64,000 nt of DNA, taken from positions 25,038 through 89,037 of the forward strand of contig CAKZUM010000221.1 in assembly GCA_937921525.1 (NCBI GenBank). The letters are read 5' to 3'. The notes under the pieces were generated by a model, which saw nothing but the letters and a program-made list of their open reading frames with translations, made no database searches and had not been told where the DNA came from. The translations under genes were made by a program, and so were the position numbers. Shown one piece after another: positions 18,197 to 26,832 of the stretch; position 1 is the stretch's first letter; the number at the start of each line of letters is the position of its first letter. The stretch is from an uncultured Saprospiraceae bacterium. Its GTDB lineage: Bacteria; Bacteroidota; Bacteroidia; Chitinophagales; Saprospiraceae.

Positions 18197-21100
18197 TTAA
18201 TTCATCAAGTAATTGATTTCCAAAACAATCAAATTGTATTGATAAAGATTATCCAAGTAACTTCGCTCTATATGCTTTGCATTTTCCATAGACTGTAGGT
18301 ATTGCAAAAAATCTATTTCTCCGTTTTTAAAACCTTTCGTAGCGGTATTGATAATTTCCCTAGACAGCAGGCGCCCATCTTCTTGATAAAACAATAAGGC
18401 TTTTTCATACTTATTCAATTGCGCTTGTAATCGCTCTTTTTTTGCGGCAATAGATAAACGATAATTTAAGGCTTGTTGCTCAATCATTTTTGTTTCAAGT
18501 TTACCTGCTTCTATGGTGGATCGTTGCGCCTTTCGCCACAAGGGTATGCCCACCCCCACTTGAAAGCCATTATATATTTTGGCATTATCAGCAGTATTAC
18601 TACCCAAAAAGTATTCAAGATTGATGTCTGGTAGGGATTGTTTCTTTTCCAATTCAATAGTATTAAGAGAGACATCGGTTGCCGCTTGATATAATTGTAA
18701 GCTTGGATGATTTTCTATCGCAGATTCCTTGATAGCTAATGGCACAAATGAGGCGGTAGAAATAGTAAAAGGTTCTTCTGTCTGTAACCAACTAGCTAAA
18801 TTGCTATAGCTCGCTGTAATATTATCGGTACATTGATCTATTTGCAAAGCCATTTCTTTTTGCTTCGTATCCGCTGTCAACTTTTCTAAATAATTAGTTT
18901 CCCCCAATTCATATCTACGAGTAGCTGCAGTTGCAAATTGTAGATATAAACTATCCATGTACTGATAATGTCCTTGGGTAGTTTCCCAGAATTGTATGGT
19001 CGTATAAATCGTCGTTATTTCTTTTTCTAATAGCCGCTCGGCTATTTTTAAGCGTTGTTCTTGCACTTTCACTTCTGATTCCCTCAACTGCTTTTGCATT
19101 TTATAAACCGAAGGCAATTTGATTGCTTGTTGGATACCTAGTATACCTAAAGGTTTGTCATTTGCGGCAATGTTGTTTTGGTCGAATCCAAAATAAATAT
19201 TCGTTTTATCAATATCATAAGCTCCATTCGTCAGTTCTTGACTACGTTCGATAGCTAGAGAACTAGCTTTCAATCCTGCATTATTCTGTAAAGCAATTTC
19301 GATGGCTTCTTCCAAGGATAAAGTAGTACTTTGTGCTTGTCCAAAATTTGGAAAAATGAAGGTTGCAATAAAGAACAATAGCAAGGTATTCGAAGGCAGA
19401 ATGGGTGTACTTCCTTTTTCTTGCTTATCAAAAAGTGCATATAAAACAGGGAGTACAATCAGCGTCAATAAAGTGGCCGAAATCAAGCCCCCCACCACTA
19501 CTGTTGCCAAAGGACGTTGTACTTCTGCCCCTGCGGAAGTAGACAATGCCATTGGGATAAAGCCCAATGCTGCCGCCGAGGCAGTCAATAATACAGGGCG
19601 CAAGCGTTGCTGTGTTCCCAGTATCACTCGTTCTTTTAAATTATCCATACCCTGTGCTTTTAGTTCTTTAAAATGTTCAATCAATACAATGCCATTTAAA
19701 ACAGCAATACCAAAAAGTGCAATAAATCCAACACCTGCAGAAATACTAAAAGGCATATCTCTAAAGTACAATAGCAGAATGCCACCGACAGCAGATAAAG
19801 GAATCGCAGTATAAACCATCAATGCCTCTTTTATAGATTGAAAAGCGAAGTACAATAAAATAAAAATCAAGACCAATGCGATGGGTACAGCGACCATTAA
19901 ACGGTCTCTAGCATTTCGAAGATTTTCAAATTGACCACCATAAATAACAGAATAGCCAACTGGAATTTTGACTTTAGTATCTATGATTGCTTGTACATCA
20001 TTGACGACCGATTCTAAATCTCGATTTCGTACATTTACCCCAACAACAATTCTTCTCTTGGTATCATCTCTAGAGATTTTAGCAGGACCTTTGGTGTAGC
20101 TAATGTCTGCCAACTCGCTTAATGGAATTTGGCCACCATTGGATAAAGTAATGGAACTATTTCGGATGTTATCAATATCTTTTCTGAATTCAGCAGCATA
20201 TCTAACGACCAAGTCAAATTGCTTTTCCCCCTCGAATACACTTCCTGCGGGTAAACCAGCAAAACTCATCGTCAACATTTGGTTAACCTGTTCGATATTC
20301 AATCCAAAGTTGGCGATTTTTGCTCGATTATATTTAACCGACATTTGCGGCAAACCTGCCACTTTTTCAACTGAAATATCTGCCGCCCCTTCTACGCCTT
20401 CAATGGCTTTTTTTATTTCCTGTGCCTTTTTATTCAGTACCTCCAAATCATCTCCAAAGAGCTTAATGGCTAAATCTGCTCGTACCCCCGTAATCAATTC
20501 ATTAAATCGCATTTCAATGGGTTGGGTAAATTCATAGTCTAAACCTGGAATATCCGATAAGGCTTCTTTGAAAGCATCGGCTAATTCATCTTTGGTAGTT
20601 GCTGAGGTCCATTCTGAAGGAGGTTTTAAAGTAATGATGACATCACTCTCTTCCATAGACATCGGATCGGTTGGCACTTCTGCTGCCCCAATTCTGGTGA
20701 CTACCTGCTTGACCTCTGGAAAGGTCTTCAATATTTTTTCTATTTGAGTGGTTGTTTCTATGGTTTTACTAAGATTTGTTCCTGTTTTTAAAACGGGCTG
20801 AATGACAAAATCTCCTTCATCCAAGGTAGGCACAAATTCCCCCCCCATCTGAGTAAATAAAATGCCAACACCTACTAAAAGTACCACCGCTAAGAAAAGG
20901 ACAATTCCTTTAAATCTTAATGCTAGCGTAATAACAGGGGTGTATATTTTTTCTAAAAAGGTAAGAATGATAACCGAAATATTTTTACTACTCTGAGCCG
21001 CAGGTTTGAGGAATAAGGCAGCCATAACAGGAACATAAGTAAAGCATAGTACCATCGCCCCAACGAGCGCAAAGCAAAAAGTCATGGCCATTGGGCTAAA

Positions 21101-22531
21101 CATTTTCCCCTCAATATCAGATAAGGATAAGATAGGAATGAAAACGATAATAATAATTAACTGCCCAAAGACCGCAGAGCGCATCATTTTAGTAGCACTC
21201 TTAAAAGTAATCGCATCAATTTTATTGCGTTTCTCCGCAACGCCTAAACTAGCCAATTGACTGCTTTGAGCCGTAATTTGAAAAGCAATATATTCTACAA
21301 TAATAACCGCACCGTCAATGATGATTCCGAAGTCAATGGCACCTAAACTCATGAGGTTAGCATCTACCCCAAATAGATACATCAAAGACAAGGCGAACAA
21401 TAAAGAAAGTGGAATGACAGAGGCGACTAATAATCCAGAACGGATATTACCTAACAAAACGACAACGACAAAGATAACTATCAGACAACCTAAAATAAGG
21501 TTTTCGGCAATGGTAGAAGTGGTTTTTCCAATTAGCTCACTTCTATCCAAAAAAGGATTGATAAACACACCTTCAGGTAAAGATTTTTGCACTAATGCGA
21601 CTCGTTCCTTTACACTTTCAATCACGGCCTTAGAATTGGCATCTTTCAACATCATTACTTGTCCCAACACCTTTTCGCCTTCCCCATTGGCAGTAATTGC
21701 TCCAAACCGATTAGCCGCTCCAAATTGGACTTTGGCAATATCTTTTACATAAATCGGCATGCCACCTCGATTGGAAACAATAATATTATTAATGTCTTCC
21801 ATTGAGCCTATCAGCCCTTCCCCACGAATAAAATAACTCTCATTGCCTTTTTCAATATAGCCACCACCAGCGACACTATTATTATTTTCTAAAGCGGTAA
21901 ACACCTCGGAAACTGAAATATTCATAGCTCGCAATCGCACAGGATTAACCGATACTTCATACTGTTTGAGTTGACCACCCCATGTATTTACCTCTACTAC
22001 CCCAGGAATACCCGATAATTGCCTTTTGACAATCCAATCCTGCATCGTCCGCAAATCCATGATAGAATATTGATCTTCATAGCCTGGCTTAACATCTAAG
22101 ATATATTGATAAATTTCTCCTAATCCCGTAGAGACAGGCCCCATAAATGGACTACCAAAACCTTTAGGGATTTTTTCTTCTGCACTTTTTATCTTCTCTC
22201 CAATCAATTGCCGAGGTAAGTAGGTTCCCATTTCATCCTCAAAAACAATGGTCACAACGGATAAACCAAATTTGGAAATAGACCGAATCTCCTTGACGCC
22301 TGGCAGGTTCGCCATTTCTAACTCCACAGGATAGGTAATAAATTGTTCTACGTCTTGTGTGGATAAATTTCGGGAAGTAGTAATTACCTGTATTTGGTTA
22401 TTGGTCACATCTGGTACCGCCCCAATAGGTATGTTGAAGAGGGAATAAATACCGAAACCGATAATCCCTAAAGTAAATAGAAGGATAAGTAGTTTGTTAT
22501 GAATACTGTAATTGATGATTTTTTCGAGCAT
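18197..22531 (-). CDS. CzcA-type heavy-metal RND pump fused to a TolC-like outer-membrane channel
   Basis: A 1444-residue fusion. Residues 1 to about 1030 are a full RND pump. Transmembrane helix 4 has DFGIIIDGAVIIVE with D400, D406 and E413, the proton-relay pattern of CzcA-like divalent-metal pumps rather than the pattern of Cu/Ag CusA. After the last pump helix comes a second signal-like hydrophobic segment (NTLLLFFIATFIFPNFGQAQ, about 1045-1065) and then a TolC domain (LSLEEAIEIALQNN; two coiled-coil repeats, ending LYQYNLIVLEINYLMN). Such fusions are known in Bacteroidota. How the channel part leaves the inner membrane is unclear: cleavage at the internal signal is plausible. Likely substrates are Zn, Co, Cd or Ni. 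Confidence 0.93.
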   Translation of the reverse strand: MLEKIINYSIHNKLLILLFTLGIIGFGIYSLFNIPIGAVPDVTNNQIQVITTSRNLSTQDVEQFITYPVELEMANLPGVKEIRSISKFGLSVVTIVFEDEMGTYLPRQLIGEKIKSAEEKIPKGFGSPFMGPVSTGLGEIYQYILDVKPGYEDQYSIMDLRTMQDWIVKRQLSGIPGVVEVNTWGGQLKQYEVSVNPVRLRAMNISVSEVFTALENNNSVAGGGYIEKGNESYFIRGEGLIGSMEDINNIIVSNRGGMPIYVKDIAKVQFGAANRFGAITANGEGEKVLGQVMMLKDANSKAVIESVKERVALVQKSLPEGVFINPFLDRSELIGKTTSTIAENLILGCLIVIFVVVVLLGNIRSGLLVASVIPLSLLFALSLMYLFGVDANLMSLGAIDFGIIIDGAVIIVEYIAFQITAQSSQLASLGVAEKRNKIDAITFKSATKMMRSAVFGQLIIIIVFIPILSLSDIEGKMFSPMAMTFCFALVGAMVLCFTYVPVMAALFLKPAAQSSKNISVIILTFLEKIYTPVITLALRFKGIVLFLAVVLLVGVGILFTQMGGEFVPTLDEGDFVIQPVLKTGTNLSKTIETTTQIEKILKTFPEVKQVVTRIGAAEVPTDPMSMEESDVIITLKPPSEWTSATTKDELADAFKEALSDIPGLDYEFTQPIEMRFNELITGVRADLAIKLFGDDLEVLNKKAQEIKKAIEGVEGAADISVEKVAGLPQMSVKYNRAKIANFGLNIEQVNQMLTMSFAGLPAGSVFEGEKQFDLVVRYAAEFRKDIDNIRNSSITLSNGGQIPLSELADISYTKGPAKISRDDTKRRIVVGVNVRNRDLESVVNDVQAIIDTKVKIPVGYSVIYGGQFENLRNARDRLMVAVPIALVLIFILLYFAFQSIKEALMVYTAIPLSAVGGILLLYFRDMPFSISAGVGFIALFGIAVLNGIVLIEHFKELKAQGMDNLKERVILGTQQRLRPVLLTASAAALGFIPMALSTSAGAEVQRPLATVVVGGLISATLLTLIVLPVLYALFDKQEKGSTPILPSNTLLLFFIATFIFPNFGQAQSTTLSLEEAIEIALQNNAGLKASSLAIERSQELTNGAYDIDKTNIYFGFDQNNIAANDKPLGILGIQQAIKLPSVYKMQKQLRESEVKVQEQRLKIAERLLEKEITTIYTTIQFWETTQGHYQYMDSLYLQFATAATRRYELGETNYLEKLTADTKQKEMALQIDQCTDNITASYSNLASWLQTEEPFTISTASFVPLAIKESAIENHPSLQLYQAATDVSLNTIELEKKQSLPDINLEYFLGSNTADNAKIYNGFQVGVGIPLWRKAQRSTIEAGKLETKMIEQQALNYRLSIAAKKERLQAQLNKYEKALLFYQEDGRLLSREIINTATKGFKNGEIDFLQYLQSMENAKHIERSYLDNLYQYNLIVLEINYLMN

Positions 22532-22601
22532 AGCTACTATTTGTCCATTTTAGTTTATGGACAAATATAGGCTTTGTACCCGCCTTGCTCGTTTCTGATC
22601 G

Positions 22602-22617
22602 CTTAAGATTTGCTTAA
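22602..22617 (-). promoter_or_regulatory. Probable response-regulator site upstream of the RND pump
   Basis: CTTAA-GATTTG-CTTAA, a direct repeat with 11-base spacing, 71-86 bases before the pump's ATG. The same arrangement recurs before the response regulator gene at 26138-26153. OmpR-type regulators usually bind direct repeats about 10-11 bases apart, so this is a likely operator giving the pump its own promoter, separate from the regulator genes. Confidence 0.65.
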
Positions 22618-22631
22618 GAAAGGGACATGAA

Positions 22632-24068
22632 TTAATATAAAGCGATTGAATTTGGCTTATAGTCACTTATTAAAATCATTATTGAGTCAGAAGAAATTTC
22701 TCTAAAATCGTCATTTTTTTCATACAGGATCCTTTCTATATCTGTATTAGAAAATACATAGTTTTGATAGCCTCCAAATCTCCCGAAGTAATAATCAAAT
22801 CTGCGATGGTCGTTTATAATTCCTTCAATTATGTATGCAATTCTAAAATCCCCATTTTCGTTAATTTCATTAAATTTCAATTCACCTAATTCAGTATTTT
22901 CATATCCGATACTATCCAAAACAGCAGAGAGTACAGGGATATTAAATGTAAGTTTCTTAGAATTTGATGTTAACTCAACTATTTCAATATTTTGTTTAGT
23001 TGTATCACTCCAAAAATTTATAATTCCATTTTTAAAGTCATAAGTATATCTTTCTAGGTCCAGTTCAATAATATCTTCAAAAAGCATAATATTATCAGTT
23101 GTTATCATTTTTGGACTTCCAAGTTTATCCCTAACATACTGCATATTGGTTCCAACATCAAAGTCATTTAGAATATCAGAATATAATTCTTTGATGGGAG
23201 GATTAGTATTAAAAACTAAATTTGCTGGATTAGAAAAATTTGAAGTATTTGTAATAACTGTATTTTCTTTTGATAAGCTATCTTTTTTATTTGGTTCGTT
23301 AAGAGCTTTTATGACTCCAAAAATGATGGTAAAGCAAACAGTAATAACAGCACAGATAGCTAATACAATTTGAGAAATATTACTTTTAGGTCTCCTTGAT
23401 TCTTTTAATCCTTTATCGGTATTAGTCAATTCTAATCTTTCTTCTAGTGATGTTATAATGTTTTCATAGTATTTTTGCGTATTCAAAATAGCTGCGTATC
23501 TAAATTCTACGAGTGTTAGTTGCCAATATAAGCCCGGCATATCTTTTTTAGAAAAAACGGCTTCTGCTATTGGTAATATTCTTTTATTAAAAGTAGTTTT
23601 CTCTTTAAATGTTATATCTGTTATTATAGGTTTATATTTATTAATTATTCTCCTCAGCTTCAAAATTAGCTTTTTTGCATCTTCATCGTTTAGATTTAAA
23701 CTATCGTCATGAAATTCTATTAGTTTACCTGATACGATTGTCTCTAGGTTAGAAAGATGTGCTATTACTTGTCCATAAAAATTAGTCCTTTTATGATTAT
23801 TTTCCTGTTCAATACCTATCATTTCGAAAAAATAAAATTCAGGGTATAAATCATCTAAGAGTATGAATGGTTGAATGAAATCTTCTATAATTTGAAATTG
23901 ATTCCAGATATTTGGATATAAGGTGTTTGATTTTAAAAGTTGATTATGCCTTTCTAAAGTTAATATTCCTATCATGTAACTTTTGTTTTCTAATATTAAG
24001 TAAAAAAATGAAACGACTGATAAGATAATGAATACTAGAAAAAAATCAGGATAAGTTCCCCTACCCAA
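22632..24068 (-). CDS. Two-helix membrane protein with a BamE/ETEC_3214-like C-terminal domain
   Basis: A 478-residue protein. The only start that keeps the first membrane helix is TTG at 24068, which overlaps the histidine kinase stop by 8 bases; the next in-frame Met codon (about 23975) would cut that helix. Helix 1 is FFLVFIILSVVSFFYLI, then a soluble region, helix 2 at about residue 230 (ISQIVLAICAVITVCFTIIF), then a periplasmic domain starting DFDVGTNMQYVRDKLGSP. That pattern (xxVGxxxxxVxxxLGxP) resembles BamE-like or ETEC_3214 domains. Its place between the sensor kinase and the pump hints at an accessory role in sensing or envelope stress. Function unknown. Confidence 0.75.
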   Translation of the reverse strand: MGRGTYPDFFLVFIILSVVSFFYLILENKSYMIGILTLERHNQLLKSNTLYPNIWNQFQIIEDFIQPFILLDDLYPEFYFFEMIGIEQENNHKRTNFYGQVIAHLSNLETIVSGKLIEFHDDSLNLNDEDAKKLILKLRRIINKYKPIITDITFKEKTTFNKRILPIAEAVFSKKDMPGLYWQLTLVEFRYAAILNTQKYYENIITSLEERLELTNTDKGLKESRRPKSNISQIVLAICAVITVCFTIIFGVIKALNEPNKKDSLSKENTVITNTSNFSNPANLVFNTNPPIKELYSDILNDFDVGTNMQYVRDKLGSPKMITTDNIMLFEDIIELDLERYTYDFKNGIINFWSDTTKQNIEIVELTSNSKKLTFNIPVLSAVLDSIGYENTELGELKFNEINENGDFRIAYIIEGIINDHRRFDYYFGRFGGYQNYVFSNTDIERILYEKNDDFREISSDSIMILISDYKPNSIALY

Positions 24069-25437
24069 AAGTCAACATAAAGCAACTCCCCTCCCTCACC
24101 TCACTAGAAACAACAATCCTAATTCCCATCATATCACAAGCCTTCTTCACAATAGAAAGCCCCAAACCATTCCCTGTAATCTCTTTGTGATTTAAAGCAT
24201 CTGATCGAAAAAACGGGATAAAAATATGATCCATATCCACAGCTTTAATGCCTATGCCCGTATCTTTAATTTGGCAATGGAGTTGTCCGCTTTCTTGGGA
24301 GAGTGTAATGTTTATAGTACCATTAAGATAAGAATATTTTATCGCATTGGAAAGTAAGTTATCAAAAATCAAATCTAGATAATAAGGGTCAGAGGTGATG
24401 ATACTTTGGTTGGTCGCTTTTACATTGACAGCTAATTTTTTATCGGTAATAGCAGCTCTATATCTATGTAGTACATCATCAATAGATGTTTGTATATTGA
24501 CAGATTGTTTCGTTAATTGATGGTTTGCTTTATCAAATCTTGCTAGTATCAATAATTGGTCGACGACCTCTGATATTCGGTTAATCTCTTGAATACTATA
24601 TTTTATTTTTTCTTGATATTCAACTGCCGTTCTTGGCTTTCTAATCAATACCTCTAAAGTCCCTTGCAATACCGCTAGGGGTGTTCTAAACTGGTGGGAA
24701 GCATCTGCCGTAAATTGCTTTTCTCGTTCAATCGCGTCTTGCATCCTACCCAACAACTCATTAATAGAAGAAGTGAGCGTGAATAGTTCATCTTTATTCA
24801 CAGGCAATGGAATTCGTTCATTTAGACTATTTCTAGTGATTCTATCTGCCGTTTGCGTAATGGTCTGCACAGGAATGATACTTCGACCTGCTAAAAAACG
24901 AGTGATAAAAAAAAGCCCAATCAAGACAATTGGAAAAAGGAGCAAGAGTGTATTTTTTAGATTATGTAATACGATATTTGATCCTTCTAAAGACATTGCT
25001 GCCATGATATAGCCTTTCATTTCTCCATACATTTCAACAGGCACTTGAATCTGTCGAATCGCTCGACGGTTAAGCTTCGTATCGAACTGATTAAAAAATG
25101 CTTTGTTGGGATGAAAGCGTAAATTGTCTTCTTTTAGATTAGGAGATTTATCCATTAAAGTCCCTTCTTTATTAACAATTTGAATAAAAACAGGATTTGC
25201 CTGCACTTCTATATGTTCTCGTTCTGCCCATTCATTTTTATTAAAAAAAAGGATACTATCATTTCTAACAAAAATTTCGTTTCGATGCATTTGCGCCTCA
25301 AAGTTCAGGTCGCTATCTATTTCGTTATACATGGCAGATTGCGCCACCAAGTAGATAATGACAAACACCAAAGCTGTAATACTAGCTGTCGCCAACATAT
25401 AATATAACGCAATTCTATTTTTAAAAGATAAATTCAT
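24061..25437 (-). CDS. Sensor histidine kinase of the metal-efflux locus
   Basis: A 458-residue two-component kinase. N-terminal helix (TASITALVFVIIYLVAQSAM), a periplasmic sensor domain of about 130 residues, a second helix (LLLLFPIVLIGLFFITRFLA), a HAMP linker, the H-box with H248 (DASHQFRTPLAVLQG), and ATP-binding boxes N (DLIFDNLLSNAIKYSY), G1 (DTGIGIK) and G2 (GNGLGLSIVKKA). The next upstream gene is its regulator, which ends one base before this start. Domain order is that of CusS/CzcS kinases. The signal is probably a periplasmic metal ion; the sensor domain has few Cys or Met, so copper is not favoured. Confidence 0.93.
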   Translation of the reverse strand: MNLSFKNRIALYYMLATASITALVFVIIYLVAQSAMYNEIDSDLNFEAQMHRNEIFVRNDSILFFNKNEWAEREHIEVQANPVFIQIVNKEGTLMDKSPNLKEDNLRFHPNKAFFNQFDTKLNRRAIRQIQVPVEMYGEMKGYIMAAMSLEGSNIVLHNLKNTLLLLFPIVLIGLFFITRFLAGRSIIPVQTITQTADRITRNSLNERIPLPVNKDELFTLTSSINELLGRMQDAIEREKQFTADASHQFRTPLAVLQGTLEVLIRKPRTAVEYQEKIKYSIQEINRISEVVDQLLILARFDKANHQLTKQSVNIQTSIDDVLHRYRAAITDKKLAVNVKATNQSIITSDPYYLDLIFDNLLSNAIKYSYLNGTINITLSQESGQLHCQIKDTGIGIKAVDMDHIFIPFFRSDALNHKEITGNGLGLSIVKKACDMMGIRIVVSSEVREGSCFMLTFG

Positions 25438-26103
25438 TTAGTCTTTGGCTATATAGCCTACCCCCCTAACGGTTTGGATGTAGTCTTCTTCTGTTTTTAA
25501 ATGTAGTTTTTTTCTAAGCGCATTGATATACACATCTATGACGCCGGTATCGTACTCAAAATGAATATCCCAAACTTTTTCTATAATTTGGGTTCGTCGA
25601 CAAACGGTTCCTTTATGTCGGATCAAAAATTCAAGCAAATCAAATTCTTTTTGGGTCAACGAAACCACTACTCCATCTTTCAATACTTGGTGTGCAGCTA
25701 CATCTAATACAATATTGCCTAAGGTTAATTTTTCTAAGTCGCTACTTTTAGTCCTTAACTGTACTTTAATCCGAATTAACAATTCTTCAAAATGAAACGG
25801 CTTTTTGATGTAGTCATTCGCGCCTGCTTGTAGTCCTTGAATGGTGTCTTGTACCGTATCTTTTGCCGTTAAAAAGATAAGAGGTGTCTCCGTATCAGTA
25901 GTTCTAATAATTTTGCAGATGTCTATACCCGTTATTCCTGGCAACATCCAATCCACTAATAGTAAATCATATTTTTTGCTTTGTGCCAGTTCCAACCCAT
26001 TCGTACCGTTATTAGCCGTATCTACTAGATAGCCTTCCTCTTCCAGCCCTTGTTGAATGAAATTAGCAATACCTAATTCGTCTTCTATGACCAAAATATT
26101 CAT
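25438..26103 (-). CDS. OmpR-family response regulator
   Basis: A 221-residue regulator. Receiver domain with the acidic pair E7-D8, phospho-acceptor D51 (YDLLLVDWMLPG), conserved Thr in FLTAKD and Lys in NDYIKKPF. The C-terminal winged helix has LTQKEFDLLEFLIRHKG and VYINALRKKL. It is the first gene of the minus-strand block and sits next to its kinase. A direct-repeat site at 26138-26153, 35 bases before the start, suggests autoregulation; the same site precedes the pump gene. Confidence 0.95.
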   Translation of the reverse strand: MNILVIEDELGIANFIQQGLEEEGYLVDTANNGTNGLELAQSKKYDLLLVDWMLPGITGIDICKIIRTTDTETPLIFLTAKDTVQDTIQGLQAGANDYIKKPFHFEELLIRIKVQLRTKSSDLEKLTLGNIVLDVAAHQVLKDGVVVSLTQKEFDLLEFLIRHKGTVCRRTQIIEKVWDIHFEYDTGVIDVYINALRKKLHLKTEEDYIQTVRGVGYIAKD

Positions 26104-26137
26104 GGCGTAAAAATATTGAAACTAACTAGATAGTTTT

Positions 26138-26153
26138 CTTAAATCTTGCTTAA
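26138..26153 (-). promoter_or_regulatory. Probable response-regulator site upstream of its own gene
   Basis: CTTAA-ATCTTG-CTTAA, direct repeat with 11-base spacing, 35-50 bases before the regulator's ATG. It matches the site at 22602-22617 in both half-sites, in spacing, and in the TTG before the second half-site. Confidence 0.65.
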
Positions 26154-26229
26154 GATGTTAGAAAGGTCTTTGAGTTTAAGTACTTATACTAGATTTTTAT
26201 AGCATTTTCCGTAAAAAATATAAATTACT

Positions 26230-26259
26230 AGGCAACTCTTTCCTTCAACTAGACCGTAC
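26230..26259 (+). promoter_or_regulatory. Family A ECF promoter, in front of the first sigma gene
   Basis: AGGCAACT, 17 bases, CGTAC. The CGTA element ends 19 bases before the sigma ATG, giving a very short leader. Same elements and spacing as at 28131, 31027 and 55764. Position in front of a sigma gene implies autoregulation. Confidence 0.72.
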
Positions 26260-26277
26260 TCCTTAGTAGATTAGTAT

Positions 26278-26832
26278 ATGCAAAATAAAATGCCAGAACT
26301 AAAGACCGTAATTAATGGCTGTAGACAAGGAAACCGCTTGGCTCAGAAACAACTCTATAAAGTGTTGTATAGCTATGCTATGGGGCTTTGTATGCGATAT
26401 GCTCAAAATACGGAAGAGGCAGAAGAAATGTTGAATAATGGTTTTTTTAAAGTCTTTAAGAAAATAGATCAATATGATGTTAATTTACCCTTTAAGCCAT
26501 GGTTTAAGGTGGTAATGGTTCATACAGCTATTGATTATCAAAAAGCTAAAAAGGTCTTTTATACGGAGGAGATTTCGGAAGTGCAGCTTGATTTAGTAAA
26601 CGATCATGGAATTGAAACACAAATGGCCTATGAGGAATTAATACTTGTCATACAAAAATTAAGTCCTGCCTACAGAATCGTGTTTAATATGCATGAAATA
26701 GAAGGATATAAGCACCATGAAATAGCCGAGCAACTCAATATAAGCACTGGTACTTCTAAATCTAATTTAGCAAAAGCTAAAAAGAAATTGCGAACACTAC
26801 TGCAAGAAAAGCAACTAACAAAATTGAATTGA
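26278..26832 (+). CDS. ECF RNA polymerase sigma factor (module 1)
   Basis: A 184-residue sigma-70 family factor of the ECF class. Region 2 covers about residues 20-90 (AEEMLNNGFFKVFKKIDQYD; PFKPWFKVVMVHTAIDYQKA) and region 4 about 125-178 (LSPAYRIVFNMHEIEGYKHH then EIAEQLNISTGTSKSNLAKA). It is clearly paralogous to the sigma at 40038. The stop overlaps the ATG of the membrane partner as TGATG. The family A promoter lies directly upstream, so it probably controls itself. Confidence 0.94.
   Translation: MQNKMPELKTVINGCRQGNRLAQKQLYKVLYSYAMGLCMRYAQNTEEAEEMLNNGFFKVFKKIDQYDVNLPFKPWFKVVMVHTAIDYQKAKKVFYTEEISEVQLDLVNDHGIETQMAYEELILVIQKLSPAYRIVFNMHEIEGYKHHEIAEQLNISTGTSKSNLAKAKKKLRTLLQEKQLTKLN

Noticed and set aside
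19302..22000. Plus-strand ORFs of 140-170 residues opposite the RND pump
   Set aside because: Shadows of a long, well-supported gene.
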